Below, piece after piece: positions 42,477 to 51,122 of a stretch of DNA of 64,000 bases. Positions within the stretch are counted from its first letter, which is position 1; every line of letters starts with the position of its first letter. Position numbers and translations under genes: made by a program. The notes under the pieces were generated by a model. It did no database searches and was not told the DNA's origin. It saw nothing but the letters and a program-made list of their open reading frames with translations. The stretch is from an uncultured Sediminibacterium sp. (GTDB taxonomy: Bacteria > Bacteroidota > Bacteroidia > Chitinophagales > Chitinophagaceae), in contig NZ_CAMLMJ010000021.1 of the NCBI RefSeq assembly GCF_946481145.1, positions 11,165 through 75,164 on the forward strand. Direction: 5' to 3'.

Positions 42477-42914
42477 TTAAGCTTTCTCCCTGCTTTTTAA
42501 CACAGCTACTGTAAGGCGGCTTATACAAACCAGCTTCTCTCTTTCATCATAAATTTTTATTTCCCAAACCTGTGAGCTGGCACCAATATGGATAGGTTTG
42601 GCAATACCGGTAACCAGTCCGCTTCTTACACTACGCAGGTGATTGGCATTTATTTCCTGTCCAACACAAATAGCTTTTAAAGGATCAACCGTTAAAGCAG
42701 CGCCCACACTACCAAGTGTTTCAGCAAGTGCAACGGATGCTCCACCATGCAATAAACCATAAGGCTGTTTGGTTCTATGATCTACAGGCATGGTAGCCTT
42801 AATATAATCGTCGCCTATCTCAGTAAATACCATTCCAAGATGTTCACCCATGGTATTTTTCCCGAGAGGTTGTACGTCGGATATAGATAAGGAAGGGTTA
42901 AACCAGATGGACAT
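42477..42914 (-). CDS. Hotdog-fold acyl-CoA thioesterase (PaaI/MenI-like)
   Basis: A 145-residue hotdog-fold protein, predicted to hydrolyse an acyl- or aryl-CoA thioester. Family marks are HLGMVFTEIGDDYIKATMPV and KQPYGLLHGGASVALAETLG, with the LLHGG helix start and Glu as the likely catalytic residue, then GQEINANHLRSVRSGLVTG. This fits the 4HBT group that includes DHNA-CoA and phenylacetate-pathway thioesterases; the substrate is not known. Only 2 bp separate it from coaD upstream, so they share a transcript. Confidence 0.9.
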   Translation of the reverse strand: MSIWFNPSLSISDVQPLGKNTMGEHLGMVFTEIGDDYIKATMPVDHRTKQPYGLLHGGASVALAETLGSVGAALTVDPLKAICVGQEINANHLRSVRSGLVTGIAKPIHIGASSQVWEIKIYDEREKLVCISRLTVAVLKSREKA

Positions 42915-42916
42915 AA

Positions 42917-43384
42917 TTATTTTTTAATAGACCGTATAACGGCTTCAGGTAAAAATGGAGATGCATCCCCTCCATTTCTAAGGATATCACGTACAATGGT
43001 CGATGCTACTGAAGTATATTTTGGTTCACCGGTAAGGAATATCGTTTCTATATTTTTATCCAGTGTACGATTAGCATCAGCAATGGTTTTTTCATATTCA
43101 AAATCGCTCACGTACCGAATACCGCGAAGAATAAATTTCGCCCCAATCTCTTTACAATAGTTTATAGTAAGTCCTTCATACACCACACTTTTCACTTTTG
43201 GCTCATCATGGTAAATTTCCCTAAACCATTCCATTCTCTGCTCCGGACTGAACATAGGCGATTTGGCAGCGTTGATACCAATACCAATATAAATCTGATC
43301 AAACAACGGCAAGGCCCTGTTAATAATATCAACATGCCCCAACGTAACCGGATCGAATGTACCAGGGAATAAACATATACGCAT
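42917..43384 (-). CDS. coaD: Phosphopantetheine adenylyltransferase
   Basis: Transfers AMP from ATP to 4'-phosphopantetheine, the penultimate step of coenzyme A synthesis. The length of 155 residues is normal. The nucleotidyltransferase motif FPGTFDPVTLGHVDII holds the T/HxGH element (H17), and KYTSVASTIVRDI is the ISSxxxR-like motif near the C-terminus. KFILRGIRYVSDFEYE is diagnostic. It is co-transcribed with the thioesterase gene 2 bp downstream. Confidence 0.96.
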   Translation of the reverse strand: MRICLFPGTFDPVTLGHVDIINRALPLFDQIYIGIGINAAKSPMFSPEQRMEWFREIYHDEPKVKSVVYEGLTINYCKEIGAKFILRGIRYVSDFEYEKTIADANRTLDKNIETIFLTGEPKYTSVASTIVRDILRNGGDASPFLPEAVIRSIKK

Positions 43385-43409
43385 GGTAAAGGATTATGAC
43401 TACGAAGAA

Positions 43410-43526
43410 AAGGAAGAAAACAGAGAAATAAGAAATAAGGAATAAGAAATTAGAAAGTTTATTCCAAACCCCTCACTTTCTCATTCCTTATTTCTTATTT
43501 CTTATTCCTTATTTCTCTGTTCCTCA
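43410..43526. repeat. Inverted word-repeat arms, AATAAGGAATAAG family
   Basis: The left arm is 43410-43454 and the right arm 43477-43526, repeats of AGAAATAAGG and complements with ACAGAGAAAT outer words. The right arm reaches the pyrB stop codon (43524-43526). Confidence 0.8.
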
Positions 43527-44444
43527 CGCTCCCGCGAGCAAATACAGCACCGCCATCCTAACCGCTACCCCATTTTCAACCTGATTTAGCACAATGGAGA
43601 ATGGCCCGTCGGCTACATCGCTGTCGAGCTCTACGCCACGGTTAATCGGTCCGGGGTGCATGATTACGATTTCTTTGCCCAGACTTTCCAGCAATCTGCG
43701 GTTAATGCCATAGGCCAGGTTATATTCACGAAGTGAGGAGAAAAGCGGTTGATTTTGCCTTTCCAGCTGGATACGCAATACATTGGCCACATCACACCAT
43801 TGTAACGCTTTCTTGAGGTTATATTCAACCCGCACGTCCAGCGCTTCCTGTATATATTTCGGAATAAGTGTGGGCGGACCTGCAATGGTTATTTCAGCAC
43901 CCATTTTGCGAAGCAGATACATGTTACTCAATGCCACCCTGCTATGCATAATATCTCCTATGATGGCTACTTTTAGTCCTTCGAGTTTCCCAAGTTTTTC
44001 CTTCATCGAAAAAGCATCTAATAATGCCTGTGTAGGGTGTTCATTGATACCATCGCCAGCATTTACAATGGCTGCAGGAATATGTTTTGCCAGAAAGTGG
44101 GGAGCACCAGATGCGCTATGTCGCATTACTACCATATCCACTTTCATGCTCAGGATATTATTCACGGTATCTAAAAGGGTCTCACCTTTTGCCGCAGATG
44201 ATGTGGTAGCTGCGAAATTCAGTACATCGGCCGAGAGCCTTCTTTCAGCCAACTCAAAAGACATCCTTGTACGCGTCGAATTCTCGTAAAACAGGTTTAC
44301 GATGGTCACATCGCGCAATGAAGGCACTTTCTTAACTGGTCTTTGTAAAACTTCTTTGAATTGCTCGGCAGTGGTAAGAATTAATTGAATATCGTCTCTT
44401 GTGAGATCTTTAATACCAAGGAGATGTTTGGTAGAGAGTTTCAT
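43524..44444 (-). CDS. pyrB: Aspartate carbamoyltransferase catalytic subunit
   Basis: Joins carbamoyl phosphate and aspartate to N-carbamoyl-aspartate in pyrimidine synthesis. The frame is open to 44552, but the extra 36 codons translate a repeat arm; MKLSTKHLLGIKDLTRDDIQ (start 44444) is the true N-terminus, giving 306 residues. Carbamoyl-phosphate motif FYENSTRTR lies at 53-61; HPTQALLDAFSM and MHPGPINRGVE are the other signatures. No pyrI regulatory-chain gene follows, so it may be the unregulated trimer or the class linked to PyrR. pyrR is 123 bp upstream. A TATCTTTG box sits only 7 nt before the ATG. Confidence 0.96.
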   Translation of the reverse strand: MKLSTKHLLGIKDLTRDDIQLILTTAEQFKEVLQRPVKKVPSLRDVTIVNLFYENSTRTRMSFELAERRLSADVLNFAATTSSAAKGETLLDTVNNILSMKVDMVVMRHSASGAPHFLAKHIPAAIVNAGDGINEHPTQALLDAFSMKEKLGKLEGLKVAIIGDIMHSRVALSNMYLLRKMGAEITIAGPPTLIPKYIQEALDVRVEYNLKKALQWCDVANVLRIQLERQNQPLFSSLREYNLAYGINRRLLESLGKEIVIMHPGPINRGVELDSDVADGPFSIVLNQVENGVAVRMAVLYLLAGA

Positions 44445-44451
44445 TAAAAAG

Positions 44452-44459
44452 CAAAGATA
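44452..44459 (-). promoter_or_regulatory. -7 box TATCTTTG immediately before pyrB
   Basis: The minus strand reads TATCTTTG, with only 7 nt between its last base and the pyrB start codon. If used, the mRNA would be nearly leaderless. A TTG lies 16 nt upstream, shorter than usual. Confidence 0.4.
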
Positions 44460-44483
44460 AAGTAAAAATAAATACCAAGAGGG

Positions 44484-44567
44484 ATTGTTGGATGTCAGAT
44501 GGCAGATGTCAGATTTATTGCAAGCAAATATTTCAAATCTGACATCTGCCATCTGACATTCAAAAAT
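44484..44567. repeat. Inverted word-repeat arms, CAGATGTC family, between pyrR and pyrB
   Basis: The left arm 44484-44516 and right arm 44535-44567 share a 26-bp inverted match with one mismatch (GATGTCAGATGGCAGATGTC core). The right arm abuts the pyrR stop, so it may end or attenuate the pyrR transcript before pyrB. Confidence 0.8.
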
Positions 44568-45089
44568 CTACACCAAAACAACCTCATCCACCTCATCTCT
44601 TTCCTTCCAACAAACTTTTACTTTCTGGGAGATGATGGTGTCGATGGTTTTGCCGGTGAAATCGGGTTGTATGGGTAGCTCCCTGCTGAAACGCCGGTCG
44701 ATGAGCACACAGAGCGATACTTTAGATGGGCGTCCAAATGCCAATAAAGCATCCAGCGCAGCACGTATGGTTCTTCCAGTATATAACACATCATCGATCA
44801 GGATCACGTGCTTATTCTCCAAACTAAATGGAATATCCGTCGTATTGGCAATATGCAGGCTTTTGCGAACATCATCCCTGTAAAAGGTAATATCCAGTTT
44901 ACCATATTCAATAGTGTCCTTATTAACCAGGGATGCTAATTCTGTAACAATACGATCACTCAAAAATATGCCACGGGGTTGCAGTCCAATAATAACCGTA
45001 TTGTCCAGCGTTGCGTTGTTTTCCAGGATCTGATGGGCCAGTCTTTTAACCGTTAATGCCAGTTGCTGACCAGATAATATCGTCTTCAA
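44568..45089 (-). CDS. pyrR: Bifunctional pyr operon regulator / uracil phosphoribosyltransferase-type PyrR
   Basis: A 173-residue PRT-fold protein of the PyrR family. In other bacteria PyrR binds pyr mRNA in a UMP-dependent way and has weak uracil phosphoribosyltransferase activity. The PRPP motif is HVILIDDVLYTGRT (94-107); GLQPRGIFLSDRIV and DITFYRDDVRKS are family marks. It lies directly upstream of pyrB. I found no sequence resembling the known PyrR-binding mRNA loop in the 123-bp gap, so RNA-binding regulation here is not shown. The divergent recF gene lies behind its start. Confidence 0.93.
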   Translation of the reverse strand: MKTILSGQQLALTVKRLAHQILENNATLDNTVIIGLQPRGIFLSDRIVTELASLVNKDTIEYGKLDITFYRDDVRKSLHIANTTDIPFSLENKHVILIDDVLYTGRTIRAALDALLAFGRPSKVSLCVLIDRRFSRELPIQPDFTGKTIDTIISQKVKVCWKERDEVDEVVLV

Positions 45090-45170
45090 GCCAAATTTTT
45101 AATAAAAATAATTGCTTTCATTGATACCACACATGATTAATTCCGAAAGAGGTGTGTTAATTTGCCGCCT

Positions 45171-46259
45171 ATGTTCCGTCTCAACCAACTTTCCTTGCTT
45201 CAGTTTCGCAATTATCCGGGTCAAACCTTCGACTTTGGTGAGAGGATTGTAGGTATTTGCGGGCCAAACGGAACCGGTAAAACAAACCTGTTGGATGCCA
45301 TTTATTACCTGAGTTTCTCCAGAAGCTATTTTTCCCGTCCTGATTTGCAAAATGTACAGCACGGTAGTTTGGGTATGCGCTTACACGGACAATACACCGT
45401 TGAAGCGATAGATAAAACGGTTACTTTGATTGTACGTGAAACAGGAAAAAAGGAATTACAACTGGATGGGGAGCCCTATAAAAAATTCTCTGATCATATC
45501 GGTAAGTTACCGGTTGTAATGATTGCACCTGATGATGTAGAACTGATCAGCGGCCCTGGAGAAGAAAGAAGGAAATTCCTGGATACTGTTATCTCACAGA
45601 TCGACCCACATTACTTACAACAGCTTATCGATTACAATAAAATTTTACAACAGAGGAACAGCCTGCTAAAGCAGGTGGCAGAAACGGGCTTACAAGATGA
45701 AACCTTATTCACTATCTTAAACGATCAACTAAGTAAATCAGGTACCGCGATATTTGAGACCCGTAAAAATTTTCTCCAGAATTTTTTACCACTCGCCTAC
45801 AGTATCTATGAACGAATTGCCCGTAGCAACGACGGAATAAACTTATCGTATCAAAGTCCATTGTTACAAACAGACTTCCCCACCCTATTGCAACAAAACC
45901 GGCTTAAAGACCTGGCACTGCAAAGAACCAGCTCAGGTATCCACAGAGATGATATAATACTTCATATGGGTGAGCAATTGTTTAAAAATGAAGCGTCCCA
46001 AGGACAAAGAAAAAGTTTACTCTTTGCCCTCAAACTTACTGAATGGCAGATATTAAAGGAACAAAAAGGTTTTACACCGATTCTATTGCTTGATGATGTA
46101 TTTGAAAAACTGGATGACCATAGAATGAGTCAGCTTCTCCATTGGGTCTGCGCCGAAAGTGATGGTCAGGTATTCATCACCGACACCCACCCGGAAAGAC
46201 TAAAACAACAATTAGCCGATATCCAGATAAAGTTCCAAATGATAAATCTTAGTGCGTAA
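45171..46259 (+). CDS. recF: DNA replication and repair protein RecF
   Basis: An SMC-like ATPase that loads RecA at single-strand gaps. The start is ATG 45171 (an in-frame TTG at 45162 would add three residues). At 362 residues, Walker A is GICGPNGTGKTNLLDAIYYL (GPNGTGKT at 31-38), the signature is EASQGQRKSLLFALKL, and Walker B is LLLDDVFEKLDD with a D-loop VFITDTHPERL. MFRLNQLSLLQFRNYPGQTF is the usual N-terminus. It is not beside dnaA or dnaN, as often in Bacteroidota. It is divergent from pyrR. Confidence 0.95.
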   Translation: MFRLNQLSLLQFRNYPGQTFDFGERIVGICGPNGTGKTNLLDAIYYLSFSRSYFSRPDLQNVQHGSLGMRLHGQYTVEAIDKTVTLIVRETGKKELQLDGEPYKKFSDHIGKLPVVMIAPDDVELISGPGEERRKFLDTVISQIDPHYLQQLIDYNKILQQRNSLLKQVAETGLQDETLFTILNDQLSKSGTAIFETRKNFLQNFLPLAYSIYERIARSNDGINLSYQSPLLQTDFPTLLQQNRLKDLALQRTSSGIHRDDIILHMGEQLFKNEASQGQRKSLLFALKLTEWQILKEQKGFTPILLLDDVFEKLDDHRMSQLLHWVCAESDGQVFITDTHPERLKQQLADIQIKFQMINLSA

Positions 46260-46328
46260 ATCGGTCTCTTTTTCTTTTCAACTTAGACCCAGTCCATGGA
46301 CTAATCTAAATCAATTATACTGCCTATT

Positions 46329-46751
46329 TTATTGATGCTTGATATAAGCAATGAGTTCTGCAAACTCATCAGCAGAAAAAACGGACTTGAACTTATGGTT
46401 ATAATTGCTTTCCCAGGATTGATGTACTGCTATTGCGTAATCATCCCCATTATCTCTTAATAATTTTGAATCGCTAATGAACCGAACAAAATACCTATCA
46501 GCAGGTTCTGGTAGTCGCTTAAATAAACCATTAAGTGGATTATCGATCTTGCTTTCTTCAATTGAAACATGACAAGGCTTACAATACTGAAGAAAATTAC
46601 ATCGCCCCTTATTAATCGCCCATTCATTTACTTCAGAACCTGATTTCTCAGCAGACATTTTGTCTGGATCATTAACAGTTGTTGCCACACATAATGCATA
46701 AAAGATTACCAAAGTAAAAAAAGATAATAACCCATTTCGCTTTAATTTCAT
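46329..46751 (-). CDS. Small c-type cytochrome-like protein
   Basis: A 140-residue exported protein. An N-terminal hydrophobic segment (about 8-25) acts as signal or anchor; GRCNFLQYCKPCHVS carries a CxxCH haem c motif (57-61). The C-terminal helix FSADEFAELIAYIKHQ is like the last helix of class I cytochromes. The residue that normally supplies the Met ligand is not a Met: the stretch before that helix reads ESNYNHKFKSV, so His or Lys may ligate, or the haem may be five-coordinate. No oxidase or reductase is adjacent. It is convergent with recF. Confidence 0.75.
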   Translation of the reverse strand: MKLKRNGLLSFFTLVIFYALCVATTVNDPDKMSAEKSGSEVNEWAINKGRCNFLQYCKPCHVSIEESKIDNPLNGLFKRLPEPADRYFVRFISDSKLLRDNGDDYAIAVHQSWESNYNHKFKSVFSADEFAELIAYIKHQ

Positions 46752-46896
46752 TTAGGGTATTTATTATTAATACATAATAGATTTTAAAGTAACCTTTCAG
46801 AAGTCAGTTTATTTATACCAACCCATGATCGCCTATTGAAAATTTTGAGTTTTGACTTTTTACTTTTGACTTTTCACTTTTCAGTACCTTTACACC

Positions 46897-47178
46897 ATGT
46901 CTGAATTCCATATCGGCGATGCCATCAAAGGCTTTTTGCGTAAGAGTAATTTAAAGAACGGTGTTCGTGCTGTTCAGATAGAAGAGATATGGGAACAACT
47001 GATGGGAAAAACCATTGCAAGGTACACAGACAAAATTCAGATCATCAATCAAAAACTCTTTATCACCACCAGCGTCGGCCCTTTAAAAAACGAACTCCTT
47101 TACCAGAAAACCCAGATTATTGAACGGGTCAATGAAGCATTTGGAGAAACCGTGATTAATGAAGTGGTTATACAGTGA
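46897..47178 (+). CDS. DUF721 (DciA-like) protein
   Basis: A 93-residue protein of the DUF721 family. Proteins of this family include DciA, which helps load the DnaB helicase. It opens FHIGDAIKGFLRKSNLKNGV and contains IEEIWEQLMGKTIARYTDKI, then LKNELLYQKTQIIERVNEAF, typical of the family's KH-like fold. A helicase-loading role is inferred from other phyla. It is small and monocistronic, with CAATTCAC word arms starting at its stop. Confidence 0.88.
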   Translation: MSEFHIGDAIKGFLRKSNLKNGVRAVQIEEIWEQLMGKTIARYTDKIQIINQKLFITTSVGPLKNELLYQKTQIIERVNEAFGETVINEVVIQ

Positions 47179-47327
47179 GATGTGAATTGTCAGACGTGAA
47201 TTGTCAAGTGTGAATTGTCAATTGTGAATTGTCAATAAGGTTTGTAAAGTTGGCATTATTCTCATTTATCTCCTTAATTCACCATTCACAATTGACAATT
47301 CACATCTACATTCACAATTCACATCCC
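47177..47327. repeat. Inverted word-repeat arms, CAATTCAC family (largest copy)
   Basis: The left arm 47177-47238 has four GTGAATTGTC words. The right arm 47271-47327 has CAATTCACAT and CAATTGACAATTCAC words. They lie between convergent genes and touch both stop codons. Confidence 0.85.
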
Positions 47328-47328
47328 C

Positions 47329-48372
47329 TCATTTACGAATCCTCGGATCCACTGCGCTATACAGCAGGTCGGCGATCATGTTTACAAATATGAAGAAGGT
47401 TGCTGTTATTAAAACGCTGCCCATTACTACTGGGAAATCGAGTTTTTCTAGGGCATCTACGGTTACTTTGCCTATTCCCTTCCAGCCAAAAATATATTCT
47501 ACAAAAAATGCCCCGGCCAATAATTCAGCAAACCAACCTGTGACCGCTGTAATAACAGGATTAAGCGCATTACGCAAAGCATGCTTTAATACAATGGTGC
47601 TTTGTCCAAGTCCTTTGGCTTTGGCAGTGCGTATATAGTCCTGATTCAGTACATCAAGCATAGCACTGCGTGTTAATTGTGTAATGATGGCCAGTGGACG
47701 TATACCTAAGGTTATTGCTGGCAATACCAAATTCCGGAGTTGAAGCGTACGTCCTCTGAATGGATCGATATCATATAGACTACCGGTCATTTCGAGTCCG
47801 GTATAGTTACTGAATACAAATCCAAATAAATAGGCCAATACAATTCCCATAAAAAAGGAAGGTGCAGAGATGCCCAGCACACTGGCAAATACAGAGCTGG
47901 TATCCATCCAGGTATCTTTTTTAACAGCTGCTATTACGCCCAAAATAATACCCATGATGGTGGCAAAAGCCATGGCCGCAAAGGCAAGTACAATTGTGCC
48001 TGGCAGAGCTTCTGAAAGTACCGCCGAAACATCTTTTTTGGTTTGATAGGATTTTCGGAGATAAGGAACTTTAAGCGCAAATTTTGTTTCGCCACCAATA
48101 AAAATGCCCTTTAATTCTTTTCGTTCAATTTCTGTCTTGCTATGAATACTTACTGGTGATACATCATTGAGGTAATACACAAACTGTTTCCACTTCGGCT
48201 GATCGAGTGCCAGCTCTTTACGGATATTCTGTATGGTGGCGCTATCGCCTGTTTGACCTAGCACCAGTCTGGCAGGATCACCAAAGCCCTGAAACAAAAA
48301 AAATACAATCACCACCACCCCTGCCAATACCAGCAGACCATAACTTATTTTTTTGAAGAGGTATTGTAGCAT
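47329..48372 (-). CDS. ABC transporter permease, DppB/OppB-like
   Basis: A 347-residue inner-membrane permease of the dipeptide/oligopeptide/nickel importer type. About six hydrophobic helices are visible. The N-terminal LVVIVFFLFQGFGDPARLVL and the EAA-like loop DYIRTAKAKGLGQSTIVLKH, then ALRNALNPVITAV, are diagnostic. There is an extra soluble stretch of about 60 residues after the first helix. No DppC, ATPase or binding-protein gene is adjacent, so it is an orphan at this locus or works with subunits elsewhere. It starts 8 bp after the BT_3928-like gene. Confidence 0.9.
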   Translation of the reverse strand: MLQYLFKKISYGLLVLAGVVVIVFFLFQGFGDPARLVLGQTGDSATIQNIRKELALDQPKWKQFVYYLNDVSPVSIHSKTEIERKELKGIFIGGETKFALKVPYLRKSYQTKKDVSAVLSEALPGTIVLAFAAMAFATIMGIILGVIAAVKKDTWMDTSSVFASVLGISAPSFFMGIVLAYLFGFVFSNYTGLEMTGSLYDIDPFRGRTLQLRNLVLPAITLGIRPLAIITQLTRSAMLDVLNQDYIRTAKAKGLGQSTIVLKHALRNALNPVITAVTGWFAELLAGAFFVEYIFGWKGIGKVTVDALEKLDFPVVMGSVLITATFFIFVNMIADLLYSAVDPRIRK

Positions 48373-48380
48373 GAAGCAAA

Positions 48381-49469
48381 TTATGGTATCAGTTCATCGG
48401 CCACTAAAAGTGGTAATTTGTTGGTTATTCGTGAGCCTGACATCAAAAAGCAGGTTGGGTTAACCCTTGCCGCAGTTTTTATAACTGTTGCGTCGCAACG
48501 AATAATAGCTGTACCTGGAAATAGTTGTGATGCTTTTTCTGCCTCTGCTGTTACAATAGCCACTGATTTGTTTGCTGCCCGCCATTTCTCTTTCAGTGCA
48601 TTAAACTTCTCTTTCCATTTTGCTGCATTGCTCATGTCTTTTGCTAGTATCAGCACATAAGGCTCTTTGTTGGCAAAAACAGCATCAGTAGTATCTGCGC
48701 CATCGAGATTTTGAAGGGAGAAGTCAACAATTTTTGCCGCTAGTCCATTCCCTTTTCTGGCTAGTTTGTCTTTGCGGTTGATATATTCATAGGTAGAATC
48801 AAAATCATCCGGAAAGGATGACTGATCAAAGAATACCGATTTACCATCTTTTTTATATTCAAACTCGATAGCAAAACTATCTGGTATGGCACCAACAGGC
48901 GTTTTCATCTGTTCAACTATATCATTCCCTTTTTTGTAGGGCAGGCAGTCTACCAGTGGCAGATATTTTAATACATACCATTGTAAACCTGCGGTAGCAA
49001 ACAAACTGAGTATTACATACATAATGGCTCCAGACTCACTCATCATGGATGATACCTTTTTGTTGGTAAACAATAGAATAAGGATCAATACAAGCAAGAG
49101 CAGGTCTTTCCCGAATGACATAGCAGGTGTTAAAGGCAAACAATCACCAAAACAACCACAGGTTTTAATTTTTCCGGAGAACAGTGCATATCCGGTAAGA
49201 AAAGTAAAAAACAGGATCAGCAGTAAAAGCATCCAGCTAACACTTCTTTTGCGCCAGCCAACTATTACAGCAACACCTGCCACTACTTCCAGCACGTTCA
49301 TGATCAGTGAGAAAACCAGGGTATAATCATTCAGGAAATGCCATCCCCACACTTCAAAAAACTCCTGCATTTTATAACTCAATCCTAGTGGATCATTGGC
49401 CTTAATGAGTCCGGAGAAAATAAACAGGAGTCCTACAAACCATCGGATAAGTGATACAAATGTTTTCAT
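48381..49469 (-). CDS. BT_3928-like DoxX family membrane protein
   Basis: An inner-membrane protein of 362 residues from MKTFVSLIRWFVGLLFIFSG (start 49469; the frame is open to 49538 but that would overlap the next gene's end). The N-terminal part is DoxX/MauE-like with four helices, ending in KTCGCFGDCLPL, a Cys-rich loop. After another helix (about 150-170) lies a soluble C-terminal part (about 190-362) including LVDCLPYKKGND and a thioredoxin-like segment. This conserved Bacteroidota family usually neighbours DUF1599, as here. Redox or envelope quality control is possible but unproven. Confidence 0.85.
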   Translation of the reverse strand: MKTFVSLIRWFVGLLFIFSGLIKANDPLGLSYKMQEFFEVWGWHFLNDYTLVFSLIMNVLEVVAGVAVIVGWRKRSVSWMLLLLILFFTFLTGYALFSGKIKTCGCFGDCLPLTPAMSFGKDLLLLVLILILLFTNKKVSSMMSESGAIMYVILSLFATAGLQWYVLKYLPLVDCLPYKKGNDIVEQMKTPVGAIPDSFAIEFEYKKDGKSVFFDQSSFPDDFDSTYEYINRKDKLARKGNGLAAKIVDFSLQNLDGADTTDAVFANKEPYVLILAKDMSNAAKWKEKFNALKEKWRAANKSVAIVTAEAEKASQLFPGTAIIRCDATVIKTAARVNPTCFLMSGSRITNKLPLLVADELIP

Positions 49470-49512
49470 TTGTTTATTTTGGTTTTTACTGATCAATACA
49501 ACGCTAGCTATA

Positions 49513-50064
49513 TTATGCAGCATGTTTTCCTTCTTCAATCAGGATCAGCGCAAAAACTGCATAATTGATTATATCTACATAATTCGCATCAATGCCTTCA
49601 CTGATGAGGGTTTTGCCGTCATTATCCAATATTTGCCGGATACGAAGGAGTTTAACGAGAATCAGATCGGCAAAACTTTCCTGACTCATTTCGCGCCATG
49701 CTTCACCGTAATCATGGTTTTTATCGAGCATGGTAGCTTTTGCAAATGCCACATAGCGATTATAGCGTTCATCTACCTGTTCAACCGGCATATCTTCTAC
49801 CTGGGGATTATTCAGCTCAAGTTGAATCAGTCCGATTACCGCATAATTAATGATCCCTTTGAACTCTGAAGGAATATCATCTCCTATCTTTTGTGTTTTA
49901 AGGTCTTGTATATTACGGATGCGAAGTGCCTTAATAAAAATCTGGTCTACTACTGATATAGTTCTTAACACGCGCCATGCAGTACCATAGTCTTTGGTCT
50001 TTTTTAGGAATATATCCTTGCAACTGGCAATAGCTGCATCATATTGTTGATTCGTATTACTCAT
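49513..50064 (-). CDS. DUF1599 protein with internal duplication
   Basis: A 183-residue soluble protein made of two similar halves: KKTKDYGTAWRVLRTISVVD with IKALRIRNIQ, and DKNHDYGEAWREMSQESFAD with VKLLRIRQIL. The domain is known as DUF1599 and has been linked by comparative genomics to nucleotide modification. Its activity in this conserved chromosomal context (folP, DUF1599, BT_3928-like) is not known. It is divergent from folP and 43 bp upstream of the DoxX-type gene on the same strand. Confidence 0.88.
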   Translation of the reverse strand: MSNTNQQYDAAIASCKDIFLKKTKDYGTAWRVLRTISVVDQIFIKALRIRNIQDLKTQKIGDDIPSEFKGIINYAVIGLIQLELNNPQVEDMPVEQVDERYNRYVAFAKATMLDKNHDYGEAWREMSQESFADLILVKLLRIRQILDNDGKTLISEGIDANYVDIINYAVFALILIEEGKHAA

Positions 50065-50094
50065 TTTTCCGAAACCTGTTAAGGGCTTTGATAA

Positions 50095-50102
50095 TATCTT
50101 TG
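50095..50102 (+). promoter_or_regulatory. -7 box TATCTTTG of folP
   Basis: TATCTTTG matches TAnnTTTG and lies 19 nt before the folP ATG. No clear -33 element is seen. Confidence 0.5.
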
Positions 50103-50121
50103 TTCTGTGGATGCAATATAA

Positions 50122-50961
50122 ATGAAACCAGCAATGTTTACACTGAACTGCAAAGGAAGATTACTCACAATTGACGAGCCCATTGTTATGGGCATCATTA
50201 ATGTTACACCCGATTCGTTCTATGAAGGCAGCAGAAAGAACAGTGTAACATTGGCTTTGGCTCAGGCTGAAAAGATGATTGCAGAAGGCGCCACCATCCT
50301 CGATATTGGGGCACAAAGCACCCGTCCGGGTAGTGAAATTGTAGGGCCAGAGGCTGAGATAAGCAGACTCAGTGGTACTATTGAAGCCATTTCAAAAGCC
50401 TTTCCAGATGCCATAATTTCAGTTGATACTTTTTATAGTGAGGTTGCCAGACAGGCCGCTAATATGGGCGCTTCGATGATTAATGATATCAGTGGCGGTA
50501 ATTTTGATAAAGCGATGTTAGCTACGGTGGCAGATTTAAAAACATCCTACATATGCATGCATGTAGCAGGTGATGCACATTCAATGCATAAATCGGCTGT
50601 TTACACAGATGTAGTATCCGATGTAATGGATTATTTCATTGAAAGGATGAAACAATGCTATGCTGCTGGCATAGCGGATATCATACTTGATCCAGGATTT
50701 GGTTTTAGCAAAACACCGGATCAGAATTTTCAGCTTATTCGCAAGACTTCAAGTTTTGTTGCCCTGGGAAAACCAGTATTGATAGGTGTTTCACGAAAAT
50801 CTACGATCTATAAAACATTAGGCATCAGTGTCGAAGAAGCTTTAAATGGCAGTACTGTATTGCATACTGCTGCCTTATTAGGGGGCGCTCATATCATCCG
50901 CACACACGATGTAAAGGAAGCGATGGAAGCTATTAAACTTACCAGATTTCTGAAACTATAA
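50122..50961 (+). CDS. folP: Dihydropteroate synthase
   Basis: Condenses para-aminobenzoate with dihydropterin pyrophosphate to dihydropteroate, in folate synthesis; the target of sulfonamides. The 279-residue length is normal. Motifs in order: PIVMGIINVTPDSFYEGS, ILDIGAQSTRPGS, ISVDTFYSEVA, MINDISGG, IILDPGFGFSKT, VLIGVSRKS and IIRTHDVKE. All expected substrate-binding residues seem present. It is divergent from DUF1599 and followed by a large repeat region. Confidence 0.97.
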   Translation: MKPAMFTLNCKGRLLTIDEPIVMGIINVTPDSFYEGSRKNSVTLALAQAEKMIAEGATILDIGAQSTRPGSEIVGPEAEISRLSGTIEAISKAFPDAIISVDTFYSEVARQAANMGASMINDISGGNFDKAMLATVADLKTSYICMHVAGDAHSMHKSAVYTDVVSDVMDYFIERMKQCYAAGIADIILDPGFGFSKTPDQNFQLIRKTSSFVALGKPVLIGVSRKSTIYKTLGISVEEALNGSTVLHTAALLGGAHIIRTHDVKEAMEAIKLTRFLKL

Positions 50962-51122
50962 AAAGCTGCAAGCTACAGGCTGTAGGCCATTGTTGTCCGG
51001 GGAAAATTTGGCTATGAGCCGTGAGCTATGAGCTACGAGCCATAAGCTGCAAGCAATTGTTGAGCGATATAATAAACAGAAGCCTGGTATTTAGGGGAGA
51101 TAAAAAAGATTGACTACAATCA

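Noticed and set aside
44445..44567. PyrR-binding attenuator before pyrB
   Set aside because: The gap is filled by a CAGATGTC word hairpin, and no sequence like the known PyrR-binding loop was found.
44568..45089. Plain xanthine or adenine phosphoribosyltransferase
   Set aside because: The sequence pattern and its place upstream of pyrB fit PyrR better.
47329..48372. Nickel- or peptide-specific importer locus
   Set aside because: Only one permease gene is present, with no binding protein, second permease or ATPase nearby, so specificity cannot be claimed.
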